Positions 11,402-20,782 of a stretch of DNA of 64,000 bases are shown here, piece by piece. This DNA is from Sphingomonas immobilis. GTDB taxonomy: Bacteria; Pseudomonadota; Alphaproteobacteria; Sphingomonadales; Sphingomonadaceae. Numbering within the stretch: position 1 is the stretch's first letter; every line of letters starts with the position of its first letter. The stretch is taken from NCBI RefSeq assembly GCF_030580995.1, contig NZ_JAUQSZ010000006.1:62001-126000 (forward strand), given 5' to 3'. The position numbers were made by a program, and so were the translations under genes. The notes under the pieces were generated by a model. The model worked only from the letters and a program-made list of their open reading frames with translations, was not told the origin of the DNA and made no database searches.

Positions 11402-12142
11402 ATGCCATCACTCGAAAAGCCGGAAATCGTCACCACCACCGTCAAGTGGCGCGTGCCCGACATGCACCCCGAAGGACGTAAGTACGTGCTGATCGCGGGC
11501 GCGGCGACGTTGGTCGCGCTCTGGTGGGTCGGGTGGTTCCTGGCGTGGCCGCTGGTCGCGCTGACGGTGTGGATCGCCCTGTTCTTCCGCGATCCGCTGC
11601 GCGTGACGCCGCAGGGCGACGGGTTGATCGTTGCGCCAGCGGACGGGCTGATCACGATGATCGAGCGGGTGCCGGTGCCGGTCGAGATCGCCGGCGAACT
11701 CGGCGACGCGCCTATGGTGCGCGTGTCGATCTTCATGTCGGTGTTCGACGTCCACATCAACCGCACGCCGATCGCGGGGTCGATCAAGCAGGTGGTCTAT
11801 ATCTCCGGCAAATTCCTCAACGCCGATCTCGACAAGGCGAGCGAGGAGAACGAGCGCCAGCATATCGTCGTCGAGGGGCGGCCGGACGCGAGCGGAAACG
11901 CGCGCAAGATCGGCTTCACGCAGATCGCCGGGCTGGTGGCACGGCGGATCGTGCCGTTCGTGAAGCCGGGCGACATGGTCGCCGCGGGGCAGCGGATCGG
12001 GCTGATCCGCTTCGGCAGCCGCGTCGACGTGTACCTGCCGGAAGGCTGCATCTGCCAGGTCGCGCTCGGCCAGCGCAGCATCGCCGGTGAGACGGTGCTG
12101 GGCCGCGTCGGCGGCGACGCGGTGACGGGCGTCACGCAGTGA
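11402..12142 (+). CDS. psd: Phosphatidylserine decarboxylase
   Basis: 246 residues, the short proteobacterial form. A hydrophobic N-terminal segment ([20 protein letters not shown]) anchors it. [16 protein letters not shown] is the conserved core. Near the C-terminus is [14 protein letters not shown], whose Gly-Ser bond is the predicted self-cleavage site that creates the pyruvoyl group. It makes phosphatidylethanolamine. pssA, the preceding enzyme, follows about 150 bp downstream on the same strand. Confidence 0.95.
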   Translation: MPSLEKPEIVTTTVKWRVPDMHPEGRKYVLIAGAATLVALWWVGWFLAWPLVALTVWIALFFRDPLRVTPQGDGLIVAPADGLITMIERVPVPVEIAGELGDAPMVRVSIFMSVFDVHINRTPIAGSIKQVVYISGKFLNADLDKASEENERQHIVVEGRPDASGNARKIGFTQIAGLVARRIVPFVKPGDMVAAGQRIGLIRFGSRVDVYLPEGCICQVALGQRSIAGETVLGRVGGDAVTGVTQ

Positions 12143-12157
12143 TCGTGTCCGTTATGA

Positions 12158-12210
12158 GTCCTCCCCCGCAAGGGGAAGGTGGCATGCGAAGCATGTCGGA
12201 GGAGGAGGAC
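12158..12210. repeat. Palindromic repeat between psd and pssA
   Basis: The outer arms are GTCCTCC and GGAGGAC. The inside holds CCCCGCAAGGGG and the hairpin CATGC-gaa-GCATG. It belongs by eye to the same loose group of CT-rich intergenic palindromes as those at 4630 and 61211. It fills most of the gap and could fold in the psd-pssA transcript. Confidence 0.6.
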
Positions 12211-12296
12211 AGGGGTGTCCTCTCGAATGGTCCGCAGACATCCCCACACGTCGCTGCGCGTCACTTCCGCCTGGCGGTGAAGGATACGGAGACGGC

Positions 12297-13121
12297 ATGA
12301 GACCGCCAAGCCTCCGCCGCCGTACGCCGCGCGGGCTGCCACTGCGGGCGGTCGCGCCCAATGTGGTGACGGCGCTGGCACTGTGTGCGGGCCTGACCGG
12401 CATCCGCTACGCCATCTCGGCCGATTGGGAAGCGGCGGTCACGATGATCATGATCGCGGGCGTGCTCGACGGGCTCGACGGGACGGTCGCGCGGCTCGTG
12501 CGCGGCGAAAGCCGGTTCGGAGCAGAGCTCGATTCGCTGTCGGACGCGATCTCGTTCGGCGTCTCGCCCGCGTTGATCCTCTATCTGTGGTCGCTGAAGG
12601 AAGCGCCGCGGCTGGGCTGGGCCTGCGCACTGGTCTTCGCGGTGTTCTGCGCGCTGCGACTGGCGCGGTTCAACGCGGCGATCGACGTCGGCGCACAACC
12701 TCACAAGTCGGCGGGATTTCTGACCGGAGTACCCGCGCCGCTCGGCGCGGGATTGGCGATGCTGCCGCTGTACCTGACGTTCTGGACGGGTGAGCCGCTG
12801 TTCCGCAATCCTGCGGTGGTGCTGCCCTGGGTTGCGATCATCGCATTGCTGATGATCTCCAGCGTGGCGACCTTTAGCTGGTCGTCGCTGCGGCTGCGCA
12901 ATCACATCCGTTTCGAGGCGCTGGCCGTGGTCGTGCTGCTCGGTGCGGCGCTGATCTCCGCGCCGTGGCACACGCTGACCGCGCTGTGCGTAGTCTATCT
13001 CGCAATGCTTCCGTTCAGCATCACGAGCTACCGCCGGGTCAGGCGACTGCGCGAAGCGGCGCAGCCGGGCGTGCCGCCGTCGCCGGACGCATCGTCCGCG
13101 CCCGGACACGCGGATCGCTGA
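12297..13121 (+). CDS. pssA: CDP-diacylglycerol-serine O-phosphatidyltransferase
   Basis: 274 residues. The CDP-alcohol phosphotransferase signature is complete: DGLDGTVARLVRG, then FGAELDSLSD, matching DGxxAR(x)8G(x)3D(x)3D. There are several membrane helices, for example WVAIIALLMISSVATF. It condenses CDP-diacylglycerol with serine; psd then decarboxylates the product. GGAG lies 7 bp before the ATG. The last 28 codons (LREAAQPGVPPSPDASSAPG) are low-complexity and overlap a small antisense ORF. Confidence 0.94.
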   Translation: MRPPSLRRRTPRGLPLRAVAPNVVTALALCAGLTGIRYAISADWEAAVTMIMIAGVLDGLDGTVARLVRGESRFGAELDSLSDAISFGVSPALILYLWSLKEAPRLGWACALVFAVFCALRLARFNAAIDVGAQPHKSAGFLTGVPAPLGAGLAMLPLYLTFWTGEPLFRNPAVVLPWVAIIALLMISSVATFSWSSLRLRNHIRFEALAVVVLLGAALISAPWHTLTALCVVYLAMLPFSITSYRRVRRLREAAQPGVPPSPDASSAPGHADR

Positions 13122-13272
13122 TCACCAGCCTGGCCTGATCGAGCGCCGGATCGGGCAGGCCACGCAGCAGCGCCGCGATGCGCGGGAGGGAAGGAACGAG
13201 GGTAAACGCGAACACCCAGGCTGCGACCGCGAATCCGGCGGCGAAAACCATGCTATCGAGAACAGCGACCAT
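13039..13272 (-). CDS. Small membrane protein of unknown function, overlapping pssA 3' end
   Basis: A 77-residue ORF starting MVAVLDSMVFAAGFAVAAWV, which is one clear membrane helix, followed by SLPRIAALLRGLPDPAL. AGGGAG sits 9 bp upstream of the ATG at 13272. It runs convergent to pssA and overlaps its last 83 bp. I recognise no family. The hydrophobic helix and the good ribosome-binding site favour a real gene; the overlap and the low-complexity tail argue for caution. Confidence 0.45.
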   Translation of the reverse strand: MVAVLDSMVFAAGFAVAAWVFAFTLVPSLPRIAALLRGLPDPALDQARLVISDPRVRARTMRPATAARPAAPLRAVA

Positions 13273-13438
13273 CCCTCGAAACTCCCTATTGCGGCGCGAG
13301 GACCGAATCGCTGGTACGCCCCAATGCGACCAATGGTTCCGTGTCCTCTCTTGAGTCCCGTTATGTTCCATTCATGTTCCGACTGTCAAGCGCCCTGCGC
13401 GCTTGATTTGCGCGAAATGTTCCGCTAACGGCCACGCC

Positions 13439-13466
13439 TTCACACCGCATGGGAAGCACATATAGC
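13439..13466 (+). promoter_or_regulatory. Candidate sigma-70 promoter of rpsB-tsf
   Basis: TTCACA at 13439-13444 and TATAGC at 13461-13466 are 16 bp apart, about 67 bp ahead of the rpsB start. It is a sequence match only. Confidence 0.35.
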
Positions 13467-13532
13467 CGGTGTCCGGGGCTGAGCCCGATGGATCACACGC
13501 TTCCCAGAGGAACAACCGGAAAGGAAATATCT

Positions 13533-14363
13533 ATGGCGGCACCTGTCGTCTCCATGCAGCAATTGCTCGAAACGGGCGCGCACTTCGGCCACCAGACTCA
13601 TCGCTGGAACCCGAAGATGAAGCCTTACATTTTCGGCGACCGCAACGGCGTCCATATCCTCGACCTCTCGCAGACCGTGCCGCTGTTCGCGCGCGCGCTG
13701 GAGTTCGTCGCCGCCTCGACCGCCGCTGGCGGCAAGGTGCTGTTCGTCGGCACCAAGCGCCAGGCGCAGGAGCCGGTCGCAGACGCCGCGCGCCGTTCGG
13801 GCCAGCATTTCGTCAACCACCGCTGGCTGGGCGGCATGCTCACCAACTGGAAGACGATCTCGAACTCGATCAAGCGCATGAAGGCGCTTGAGGAGCAGCT
13901 CTCGGGCGACACGCACGGCCTCACCAAGAAGGAAGTGCTGCAGCTCACCCGCGAGAAGGACAAGCTCGAACTGTCGCTCGGCGGTATCCGCGACATGGGC
14001 GGCATCCCGGACGTGATGTTCGTGATCGACGCCAACAAGGAAGAGCTGGCGATCAAGGAAGCCAACACGCTCGGCATCCCGGTCGTCGCGATCCTCGATT
14101 CGAACGTGTCGCCGGACGGCATCGCCTTCCCGGTGCCCGCCAATGACGACGCCAGCCGCGCCATCCGCCTCTATTGCGAGGCGATCGCCATCGCCGCGAC
14201 GCGCGGCGGCAACGAGCAGGTCGCGCGCCGTCAGGACATCGGTTCGATGGAACAGCCACCCGTCGAGGAAGCGCTGACTGTCGCGACGCCGGCAGCCGAG
14301 CCGGCCGATGTTCCTGCCGAGCCGGAAATGGCAGCGGAAGCCGAGCGCCAGCTCGACGCGTAA
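13533..14363 (+). CDS. rpsB: 30S ribosomal protein uS2
   Basis: 276 residues. It begins [20 protein letters not shown], with [18 protein letters not shown] next, and contains [12 protein letters not shown] and [19 protein letters not shown], all typical of uS2. AAGGAA lies before the ATG at 13533; in-frame codons upstream are not conserved-looking. The C-terminal 40 residues are an Ala/Pro/Glu-rich extension beyond the usual family end. It is followed by tsf, the common pairing. Confidence 0.97.
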   Translation: MAAPVVSMQQLLETGAHFGHQTHRWNPKMKPYIFGDRNGVHILDLSQTVPLFARALEFVAASTAAGGKVLFVGTKRQAQEPVADAARRSGQHFVNHRWLGGMLTNWKTISNSIKRMKALEEQLSGDTHGLTKKEVLQLTREKDKLELSLGGIRDMGGIPDVMFVIDANKEELAIKEANTLGIPVVAILDSNVSPDGIAFPVPANDDASRAIRLYCEAIAIAATRGGNEQVARRQDIGSMEQPPVEEALTVATPAAEPADVPAEPEMAAEAERQLDA

Positions 14364-14370
14364 GTGTCAC

Positions 14371-14397
14371 AAGGTGCGTCTACGGGCGCACCTTTAT
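14371..14397 (+). terminator. Hairpin after rpsB
   Basis: The 8-bp stem AAGGTGCG / CGCACCTT (14371-14378 with 14387-14394) is followed by TATT. It could attenuate between rpsB and tsf, giving more S2 than EF-Ts transcript. Confidence 0.65.
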
Positions 14398-14401
14398 TGC
14401 C

Positions 14402-14463
14402 GTTCGCCCTGAGCCTGTCGATGGGCGTGTCCAGCACGTGTTTCGACAGGCTCAGCACGAACG
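14402..14463. repeat. Inverted repeat between rpsB and tsf
   Basis: GTTCGCCCTGAGCCTGTCGA at 14402-14421 faces TCGACAGGCTCAGCACGAAC at about 14443-14462. The arms agree except for a few bases. The spacer is 21 bp. This CTGAGCCTGTCGA palindrome is different from the GTCA-type doublets of the window. Confidence 0.8.
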
Positions 14464-14511
14464 GTTCTTTTTATCGGGCCGCAAACGGCTCAAAACACGA
14501 GGAAACGTAAG

Positions 14512-15450
14512 ATGGCCGAGATCACAGCCGCTGCGGTGAAGGATCTGCGCGAAAAGAGCGGCGCGGGCATGATGGATTGCAAGAAGGCGTTGACCGAAGC
14601 GAACGGCGACACCGAAGCGGCAATGGACTGGCTGCGCGCAAAGGGTCTGGCCGCCGCCGCCAAGAAATCGAGCCGCACCGCCGCCGAAGGTCTGGTGGGC
14701 GTCGAGGTTTCGGGCACCAAGGGCGCTGCCGTCGAAGTCAACTCCGAGACTGATTTCGTCGCGAAGAACGTACAGTTCCAAACGTTCGTGCGCGACGTCA
14801 CTTCGGTCGCGCTCGAACTGGGCGACGATCTCGACACGATCAAGGCAGCCCCGCTGGGCACCGATACGGTCGGCGAGATCCTGACCAAGAACATCGCCAC
14901 GATCGGCGAAAACCAGGCGATCCGCCGCGCGAAGCGGCTGGAAGTGACCCAGGGCGCTGTCGTGCCGTATGTCCATAACCAGCAGGTTGCGGGCCTCGGC
15001 AAGATCGGCGTGCTCGTCGCGCTCGAAAGTGCCGCGCCGGTTGAAAAGCTCGAAGCGCTGGGCAAGCAGATCGCAATGCACATCGCAGCCGCCTTCCCGC
15101 TGGCGCTGAACGCCGACGGCATCGATCCCGCCATCGTCGAGCGCGAAGCTGCGATCGCCAAGGAAAAGAACGCCGACAAGATCGCGGGCAAGCCGCCCGA
15201 GGTCGCCGAGAAGATCATTCGCGGGCCGGTCGACAAGTTCCTGCGCGAGAACGCGCTGCTGACGCAGGCGTTCGTGATGGACGGCAAGACCCCTGTGCAG
15301 GACGTCGTCGCCGCCGCCGCCAAGGAAGCCGGCTCGCCGATCGTGCTGAAGGATTATGTCCGTTTCCAGCTCGGCGAAGGCATCGAGAAGGAAGTCAGCG
15401 ACTTCGCGGCGGAAGTAGCGGCCGCATCGGGCGTTCCGCAGAACGCCTGA
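14512..15450 (+). CDS. tsf: Translation elongation factor Ts
   Basis: 312 residues. It opens with the UBA-like [20 protein letters not shown] and [20 protein letters not shown], which contact EF-Tu. [13 protein letters not shown] follows, then the dimerisation core. It exchanges GDP for GTP on EF-Tu. GAGGAAAC precedes the ATG. A hairpin follows the stop. Confidence 0.97.
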   Translation: MAEITAAAVKDLREKSGAGMMDCKKALTEANGDTEAAMDWLRAKGLAAAAKKSSRTAAEGLVGVEVSGTKGAAVEVNSETDFVAKNVQFQTFVRDVTSVALELGDDLDTIKAAPLGTDTVGEILTKNIATIGENQAIRRAKRLEVTQGAVVPYVHNQQVAGLGKIGVLVALESAAPVEKLEALGKQIAMHIAAAFPLALNADGIDPAIVEREAAIAKEKNADKIAGKPPEVAEKIIRGPVDKFLRENALLTQAFVMDGKTPVQDVVAAAAKEAGSPIVLKDYVRFQLGEGIEKEVSDFAAEVAAASGVPQNA

Positions 15451-15466
15451 TTCGCCTTCCAGGCAC

Positions 15467-15502
15467 GGATACGGCGGTCGGAGCGATCCGGCCGCCGTAT
15501 CC
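15467..15502 (+). terminator. Hairpin after tsf
   Basis: The 11-bp stem GGATACGGCGG / CCGCCGTATCC (15467-15477 with 15492-15502) stands 17 bp after the tsf stop. Only a weak T-tract (AGTTTCG) follows, so it may be a Rho-independent terminator of modest strength. Confidence 0.6.
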
Positions 15503-15617
15503 AGTTTCGAAGGATAATGTATGCGGGAACGACGAAGCGCGCGGCAAGCAGTTGCCCCTTCAATCCGCCCCGCCTAAGGTCCGCGCCGCTCCCACCGGCC
15601 AGCCACGCAGGACATTT

Positions 15618-16343
15618 GTGACCAATCCGCGATTCAAACGCATCCTGCTCAAATTGTCGGGCGAGGTTCTGATGGGCGAGGGTGGCCTTGCCATCGATCC
15701 CGTCGTCACCGCGCGTGTCGCCGGCGAGATCAAGGACGCGCGTGAGGCGGGGTTTGAGCTGTGCGTCGTCGTGGGCGGCGGCAACATCTTCCGTGGTCTT
15801 TCCGCAGCCGCCAAGGGCATCGAACGCGCGACCGCCGATTACATGGGCATGCTTGCGACTGTCATGAACGCGCTCGCGGTGCAGAACGCACTCGAGCAGA
15901 TCGGCGTCGATACGCGCGTGCAATCCGCCATCCCGATGCAGTCGGTATGCGAGCCCTTCATCCGCCGTCGTGCAGAGCGGCATCTGGAAAAGGGCCGCGT
16001 CGTGATCTTCGCGGCAGGCGTCGGTTCGCCGTTCTTCACTACCGATTCCGGCGCGGCGCTGCGCGCCGCCGAGATGAAGTGCGACGCTTTGTTCAAGGGT
16101 ACGTCGGTCGACGGTGTCTATGATGCCGATCCGAAGAAGGTGGCAACGGCAAAGCGTTATGAGACCGTCGCTTACAGCACGGTCCTCGCACAGGATCTCA
16201 AGGTGATGGACGCCAGCGCCATCGCGCTCTGCCGCGACAACAACATTCCGATCGTCGTCTTCAACATCCGTGAAGCCGGGAACCTCGCCGCCGTCTTGCA
16301 AGGCGATGGCGTGTCGACGATCGTGCAAGCTCAGGGAGAGTAA
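15618..16343 (+). CDS. pyrH: Uridylate kinase
   Basis: 241 residues of the amino-acid kinase fold. It starts [31 protein letters not shown] and [15 protein letters not shown] are the phosphate and nucleotide sites. It phosphorylates UMP to UDP. The GTG at 15618, with CAGGAC before it, gives the usual family length; the frame is open 22 codons further up but that stretch reads as non-homologous. It starts the pyrH-frr-uppS-cdsA-dxr-rseP-bamA run. Confidence 0.95.
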   Translation: MTNPRFKRILLKLSGEVLMGEGGLAIDPVVTARVAGEIKDAREAGFELCVVVGGGNIFRGLSAAAKGIERATADYMGMLATVMNALAVQNALEQIGVDTRVQSAIPMQSVCEPFIRRRAERHLEKGRVVIFAAGVGSPFFTTDSGAALRAAEMKCDALFKGTSVDGVYDADPKKVATAKRYETVAYSTVLAQDLKVMDASAIALCRDNNIPIVVFNIREAGNLAAVLQGDGVSTIVQAQGE

Positions 16344-16345
16344 AT

Positions 16346-16903
16346 ATGGCCGCATACGACAAGGCCGATCTGGAACGCCGCATGGCCGGCAGCGTCGAGG
16401 CGCTGAAGAGCGATCTCGGCGGTCTGCGCACCGGCCGCGCGTCGACGTCGCTCCTCGATCCGGTGACGGTCGAGGTGTACGGGTCGCACATGCCGCTCAA
16501 CACGATCGCGACGGTATCCGTGCCGGAACCGCGAATGATCTCGGTGCAGGTGTGGGACAAGTCCAACGTCGGCCCTGCGGACAAGGCGATCCGTTCGGCC
16601 GGGCTCGGTCTCAACCCGATCGTCGACGGCACCACGCTGCGACTGCCGATCCCGGACCTGACCGAGGAACGCCGCAAGGAACTCGCCAAGCTCGCCGGCA
16701 AATATGCCGAGGGTGCCCGCATCGCCGCGCGCAACGTGCGCCGCGACGGTATGGATGCGCTCAAGACCGACGAGAAGAAGGGCGTCTATTCCGAGGACGA
16801 GCGCAAGCGGCATGAGATCGAAGTTCAAAAGCTCACCGACGCGACAATCGCCGACATCGATGCGGCGGCGGCCGCAAAGGAAAAGGAAATCCTGGGCAAG
16901 TGA
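16346..16903 (+). CDS. frr: Ribosome recycling factor
   Basis: 185 residues, the normal length. Typical stretches are [39 protein letters not shown] and [15 protein letters not shown]. With EF-G it splits the post-termination ribosome. Only 2 bp separate it from pyrH, and its stop overlaps the uppS start. Confidence 0.97.
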   Translation: MAAYDKADLERRMAGSVEALKSDLGGLRTGRASTSLLDPVTVEVYGSHMPLNTIATVSVPEPRMISVQVWDKSNVGPADKAIRSAGLGLNPIVDGTTLRLPIPDLTEERRKELAKLAGKYAEGARIAARNVRRDGMDALKTDEKKGVYSEDERKRHEIEVQKLTDATIADIDAAAAAKEKEILGK

Positions 16904-17640
16904 GCACCCGGCCCGCTCCTGCTGATCCGATGGCTGCCGGCGGGGCTGTCCCGCGGCACGTCGCGATCATCATGGACGGCAACGGGCGCTGGGCCAAGAA
17001 CCGCTTCCTGCCGCGCGTTGCTGGGCACAAGGCCGGGATCGACGCCGTTCGCCGCGTTACCCGCGCCGCCCGCGCGATGGGAATCGAGGCGCTGACACTC
17101 TACGCCTTCTCCTCGGAGAATTGGCGCCGTCCCGAGGACGAGATCAGCGATCTGATGGCGCTGATGCGTGTCTTCATTCGCTCCGACCTCGAAGAACTGG
17201 TGCGCGAAAACGTGCGGCTGCGGATCATCGGCGACTATCGCCGCTTCTCCGACGATCTGGTCGAGATGATCGACAACGCCGTCGCGCGTACGTCGGTCAA
17301 TACCGGCGCGATCCTTGCGGTCGCGCTGAATTACGGATCGCAGGCAGAATTGGCTAGCATCGCACGACATTTCGCCGAAGCTGCGCAGCGCGGCGAGATC
17401 GACCCTGCCGCGATCGATGCGAACATGATCGAGGCCGCGCTCGACACGCGCGATCTGCCACCTCTCGACCTGCTGATCCGCACGTCGGGCGAGGTGCGGC
17501 TGTCGAACTTCCTGCTGTGGCAGGCGGCTTATGCGGAGTTGCTGTTCACCGAGACCCTGTGGCCCGACTTCGATGGCGATACGCTGGCCGAGGCGGTCGC
17601 GACGTTCTCACAGCGGCAGCGCCGGTTCGGGGGCCTGTGA
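16900..17640 (+). CDS. uppS: Undecaprenyl diphosphate synthase
   Basis: 246 residues of the cis-prenyltransferase family. [16 protein letters not shown] holds the catalytic Asp. [11 protein letters not shown] and the C-terminal [20 protein letters not shown], followed by [14 protein letters not shown], are diagnostic. It makes the C55 carrier for peptidoglycan. A GTG start overlaps the frr stop (GTGA). Confidence 0.96.
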   Translation: MSTRPAPADPMAAGGAVPRHVAIIMDGNGRWAKNRFLPRVAGHKAGIDAVRRVTRAARAMGIEALTLYAFSSENWRRPEDEISDLMALMRVFIRSDLEELVRENVRLRIIGDYRRFSDDLVEMIDNAVARTSVNTGAILAVALNYGSQAELASIARHFAEAAQRGEIDPAAIDANMIEAALDTRDLPPLDLLIRTSGEVRLSNFLLWQAAYAELLFTETLWPDFDGDTLAEAVATFSQRQRRFGGL

Positions 17641-18443
17641 GCGAAGGCCCCGTGTCAAAGCAGTTGCCGGAATTGGCGACGCGCGCGATCGTCGGCGTCG
17701 CGCTTGTCGGCGTTGCGCTGGCCGCGATCATCTTCGGCGGGTTCATCTTCTGGCTGGTCTGTTCAATCCTTGGCTTGCTGATGATGGCGGAATGGGCGGA
17801 CCTGTTCAAAACGCCGGCGGGTCAAAAGAGACTTGCGCAGTTCGCCTTGTTCGCGGCGCTCTCGGCAATGTCGCCGATCACCTGGGGCCCGGGCTTCTTC
17901 ACGCTCGGGCTGGTGGCGGCGGCGGGCTTCTTCATTGTCATCGTGACACAGCGGCCGATGCTCGCACTAGGCGCGGTGTATGTCGGTCTGCCGACCTTGT
18001 CGCTGTTGCTGATCCGCGAGCAGCACGGATCGGGTTATGACGGGTTCGTGCTGACGGTCTGGGTATTCGCGCTGGTCTGGGCGTGCGACGTCGGCGCCTA
18101 CGCGGCGGGGCGAACGATCGGCGGGCGCAAGCTGGCACCGCAGATCAGCCCGAACAAGACCTGGGCCGGGCTGATCGGCGGAATGGCGTTCGCGAGCCTC
18201 TTCGCGGCGGCGATGCATTCTTTCTACGGCCTTCCGCTACGTCTGACGCTGGCGACCCCGGTGCTTGCGCTGATGGCGCAGGGCGGCGATTTATACGAAA
18301 GCTGGTTGAAGCGCTGCGCCGGCGTGAAAGACAGCGGCAACATATTCCCCGGCCACGGCGGCGTGCTAGACAGGCTCGACGGATTGGTGCCGGTGGCACC
18401 TGTCGCCGCATTTTTGGTCATTTTGCCGAGATTCTATTTCTGA
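17637..18443 (+). CDS. cdsA: Phosphatidate cytidylyltransferase
   Basis: 268 residues with about seven membrane helices. The C-terminal signature SWLKRCAGVKDSGNIFPGHG, then GVLDRLDG, is complete. It makes CDP-diacylglycerol, the substrate of PssA encoded upstream. The GTG at 17637 overlaps the uppS stop; a second GTG at 17652 with GAAGG before it is also possible. Its TGA shares a base with the dxr ATG. Confidence 0.94.
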   Translation: MSEGPVSKQLPELATRAIVGVALVGVALAAIIFGGFIFWLVCSILGLLMMAEWADLFKTPAGQKRLAQFALFAALSAMSPITWGPGFFTLGLVAAAGFFIVIVTQRPMLALGAVYVGLPTLSLLLIREQHGSGYDGFVLTVWVFALVWACDVGAYAAGRTIGGRKLAPQISPNKTWAGLIGGMAFASLFAAAMHSFYGLPLRLTLATPVLALMAQGGDLYESWLKRCAGVKDSGNIFPGHGGVLDRLDGLVPVAPVAAFLVILPRFYF

Positions 18444-19600
18444 TGAAGACCGTTACCATTCTCGGCGCGACCGGATCGGTCGGCACCTCGACGCTCGACC
18501 TCATCGAACGCGACCCCGAACAGTTTCAGGTGCTGGCGCTGACCGCCAATAGTGATGTCACGAAGCTGGCAGCGGCGGCGATCCGCACCAATGCGCGCCG
18601 CGCGGTGGTGGCGGACGAGCGCTGTCTCGACGCCTTGCGCGAGGCGCTGGCGGGAACGGGCATCGAAGCGGCTGGCGGCGCGCAGGCCGTCACCGATACC
18701 GCCGAACTCGGCGCGGACCTGACAATGGGCGCGATCGTCGGCTGCGCGGGGCTGGAGCCGGTGCTTGCGGCCGTCGATCAGGGCCGCACCGTCATCATCG
18801 CCAACAAGGAGCCGCTCGTCTCGGCCGGCGACGTCGTACTCGCTGCGGCGGCGAAGAGCGGGGCGACGCTGTTGCCCGCCGATTCCGAGCACAATGCGAT
18901 CTTCCAGTGCTTCGACGCGGCGCGGCCGAACCGTGTACGGCGGATCATCCTGACGTGCAGCGGCGGGCCGTTTCGGGAAAAGTCGCTTGAGCAAATGCGC
19001 ACGATGACGCCCAAACAGGCGGTCGCGCATCCCAATTGGTCGATGGGCGCGAAGATCTCGGTCGATTCGGCGACGCTCTTCAACAAGGGCCTCGAACTGA
19101 TCGAAGCCGCGCGGCTGTTCCCGGTGCCGCACGATGCGATCGAGATCGTCATCCACCCGCAATCGGTCATTCACTCACTGGTCGAATATATCGACGGCTC
19201 GACGCTGGCGCAGCTCGGCCCGCCCGACATGCGCGTGCCGATCGCGAGCTGCCTCGCCTGGCCGGACCGGATGGCGACGCCGATGGAGCCGCTCGATCTC
19301 GTGAAGATCGGCCGGCTCGATTTCGAGGCACCCGATCCGGTGCGCTTCCCGGCGCTGCGACTGGCGCGCGAGGCATTGGACGCGGGTGGGGCACGGCCTG
19401 CCATCCTCAACGCCGCAAACGAGGTCGCGGTCGCCGCATTTCTCGGCGGAGACATTCGCTTCCTCGAAATTGCCGCAATCGTTGAGGATACCTTGACCCG
19501 CTACGATCCGCCCGCGCCTGGGGCCCTTGCCGACGTGCTTGCCGTCGATGAGGAGGCGAGGGTAATCACGGCAGCGCGTGTGAAGGATTGTGTTGCGTGA
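18443..19600 (+). CDS. dxr: 1-deoxy-D-xylulose-5-phosphate reductoisomerase
   Basis: 385 residues. It has the NADPH motif TILGATGSVGTSTLDLIERD, the metal and substrate motifs LLPADSEHNAIFQC and SVDSATLFNKGLELIEA, and the flexible-loop region around HPNWSMGAKI. It makes methylerythritol phosphate, the committed step of the MEP pathway served by ispDF at 55051. Both ends overlap the neighbouring genes. Confidence 0.97.
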   Translation: MKTVTILGATGSVGTSTLDLIERDPEQFQVLALTANSDVTKLAAAAIRTNARRAVVADERCLDALREALAGTGIEAAGGAQAVTDTAELGADLTMGAIVGCAGLEPVLAAVDQGRTVIIANKEPLVSAGDVVLAAAAKSGATLLPADSEHNAIFQCFDAARPNRVRRIILTCSGGPFREKSLEQMRTMTPKQAVAHPNWSMGAKISVDSATLFNKGLELIEAARLFPVPHDAIEIVIHPQSVIHSLVEYIDGSTLAQLGPPDMRVPIASCLAWPDRMATPMEPLDLVKIGRLDFEAPDPVRFPALRLAREALDAGGARPAILNAANEVAVAAFLGGDIRFLEIAAIVEDTLTRYDPPAPGALADVLAVDEEARVITAARVKDCVA

Positions 19601-20715
19601 CCCAAAGCCCCGGCATCCTGATAACGATAGTGGCGTTCGCGCTCGTCATCGGGCCGCTGATTTTCCTGCATGAAATGGGGCATTACCTCGCCGGGCGACT
19701 GTTCGGCGTGAAGATCGACGCTTTCTCGATCGGCTTCGGCAACGAGGTTTTCGGCTTCACCGACAAGCGCGGCACGCGCTGGAAATTTTCCTGGCTGCCG
19801 CTCGGCGGATACGTGAAGTTCGCCGGCGATATGAACGCGGCGAGCGTACCCGACCACGACTGGCTGATGCTCCCGCCCGAGGAACGCGCGCGCACGCTGC
19901 AGGGCCGGCCCGTGTGGCAGCGGATGATCGTCGTGGCGGCGGGGCCGATCGCCAACTTCGTCGTGGCGATCGTGCTGCTGACGGGTTTCATCATCGGCTA
20001 TGGCGACTTCATGGCGCCTCCGGTTGCCGGGACAGTGGTGGCAGGCAGCCCCGCTGCAGTCGCCGGTATTCAGCCCGACGATCGCATCACCGCTTTCGAC
20101 GGCCGGGCGATCACCACCTTCAGCGAACTTGCCGCGCTGACGCAGCCCAATCCGGGCAAGGCCGTGACACTTACGGTCGAGCACGAGGGCGTGTCGCGTA
20201 CCGTGACGGTCAAGCTCGACGTGCAGACGGTGACGACCAAGAGCGGCAAGACGCTGCGGCTCGGCCTGCTCGGACTTCAACGCCGTCCGGTCAGCCTGAT
20301 CGAAGCACCTTTCGTCGGCGTCCGGCGCACGTTCGAACTCACCGGCATGATGGCGAAGGGGCTCGGCCAGATCATCGTCGGCCAGCGGTCGGTGAAGGAG
20401 CTTGGCGGGCCGCTCAAGATCGCACAGGTCTCGGGCCAGCAACTGGCGCTGGGATGGGATTCACTGATCTGGCTGGTCGCGATGATCTCGATTAATCTGG
20501 GATTCATCAACCTCTTGCCAGTTCCCATCCTGGATGGCGGCCATCTGTTCTTCTACGCCATCGAGGCGATCCGCAGGCGGCCGGTGCCGCCGCAGGTGCA
20601 GGAATGGGCGTTCCGGGGTGGGCTCGCCGCGATCCTCGCGCTGATGGTGATGACGACCTTCAACGATCTCGATTCATTCGGGCTGTGGAAGAACCTCGCC
20701 GGGTTGATTGGCTGA
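19597..20715 (+). CDS. rseP: RseP-type intramembrane metalloprotease
   Basis: 372 residues. HEMGHYLAGRLFGVK near residues 26-30 is the zinc site. A PDZ domain with AGSPAAVAGIQPDDRITAFD lies in the middle. NLLPVPILDGGHLFFY is the second metal motif. Site-2 proteases of this kind cleave membrane-bound regulators within the bilayer. The GTG at 19597 overlaps the dxr stop. The order dxr-rseP-bamA is standard. Confidence 0.95.
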   Translation: MTQSPGILITIVAFALVIGPLIFLHEMGHYLAGRLFGVKIDAFSIGFGNEVFGFTDKRGTRWKFSWLPLGGYVKFAGDMNAASVPDHDWLMLPPEERARTLQGRPVWQRMIVVAAGPIANFVVAIVLLTGFIIGYGDFMAPPVAGTVVAGSPAAVAGIQPDDRITAFDGRAITTFSELAALTQPNPGKAVTLTVEHEGVSRTVTVKLDVQTVTTKSGKTLRLGLLGLQRRPVSLIEAPFVGVRRTFELTGMMAKGLGQIIVGQRSVKELGGPLKIAQVSGQQLALGWDSLIWLVAMISINLGFINLLPVPILDGGHLFFYAIEAIRRRPVPPQVQEWAFRGGLAAILALMVMTTFNDLDSFGLWKNLAGLIG

Positions 20716-20782
20716 CGAAGCTGGGGCAGGGCAGGCCCGCGAAATATTGCCAGTGTGTGAATTCTCCGATTTGGGGTGGGAT

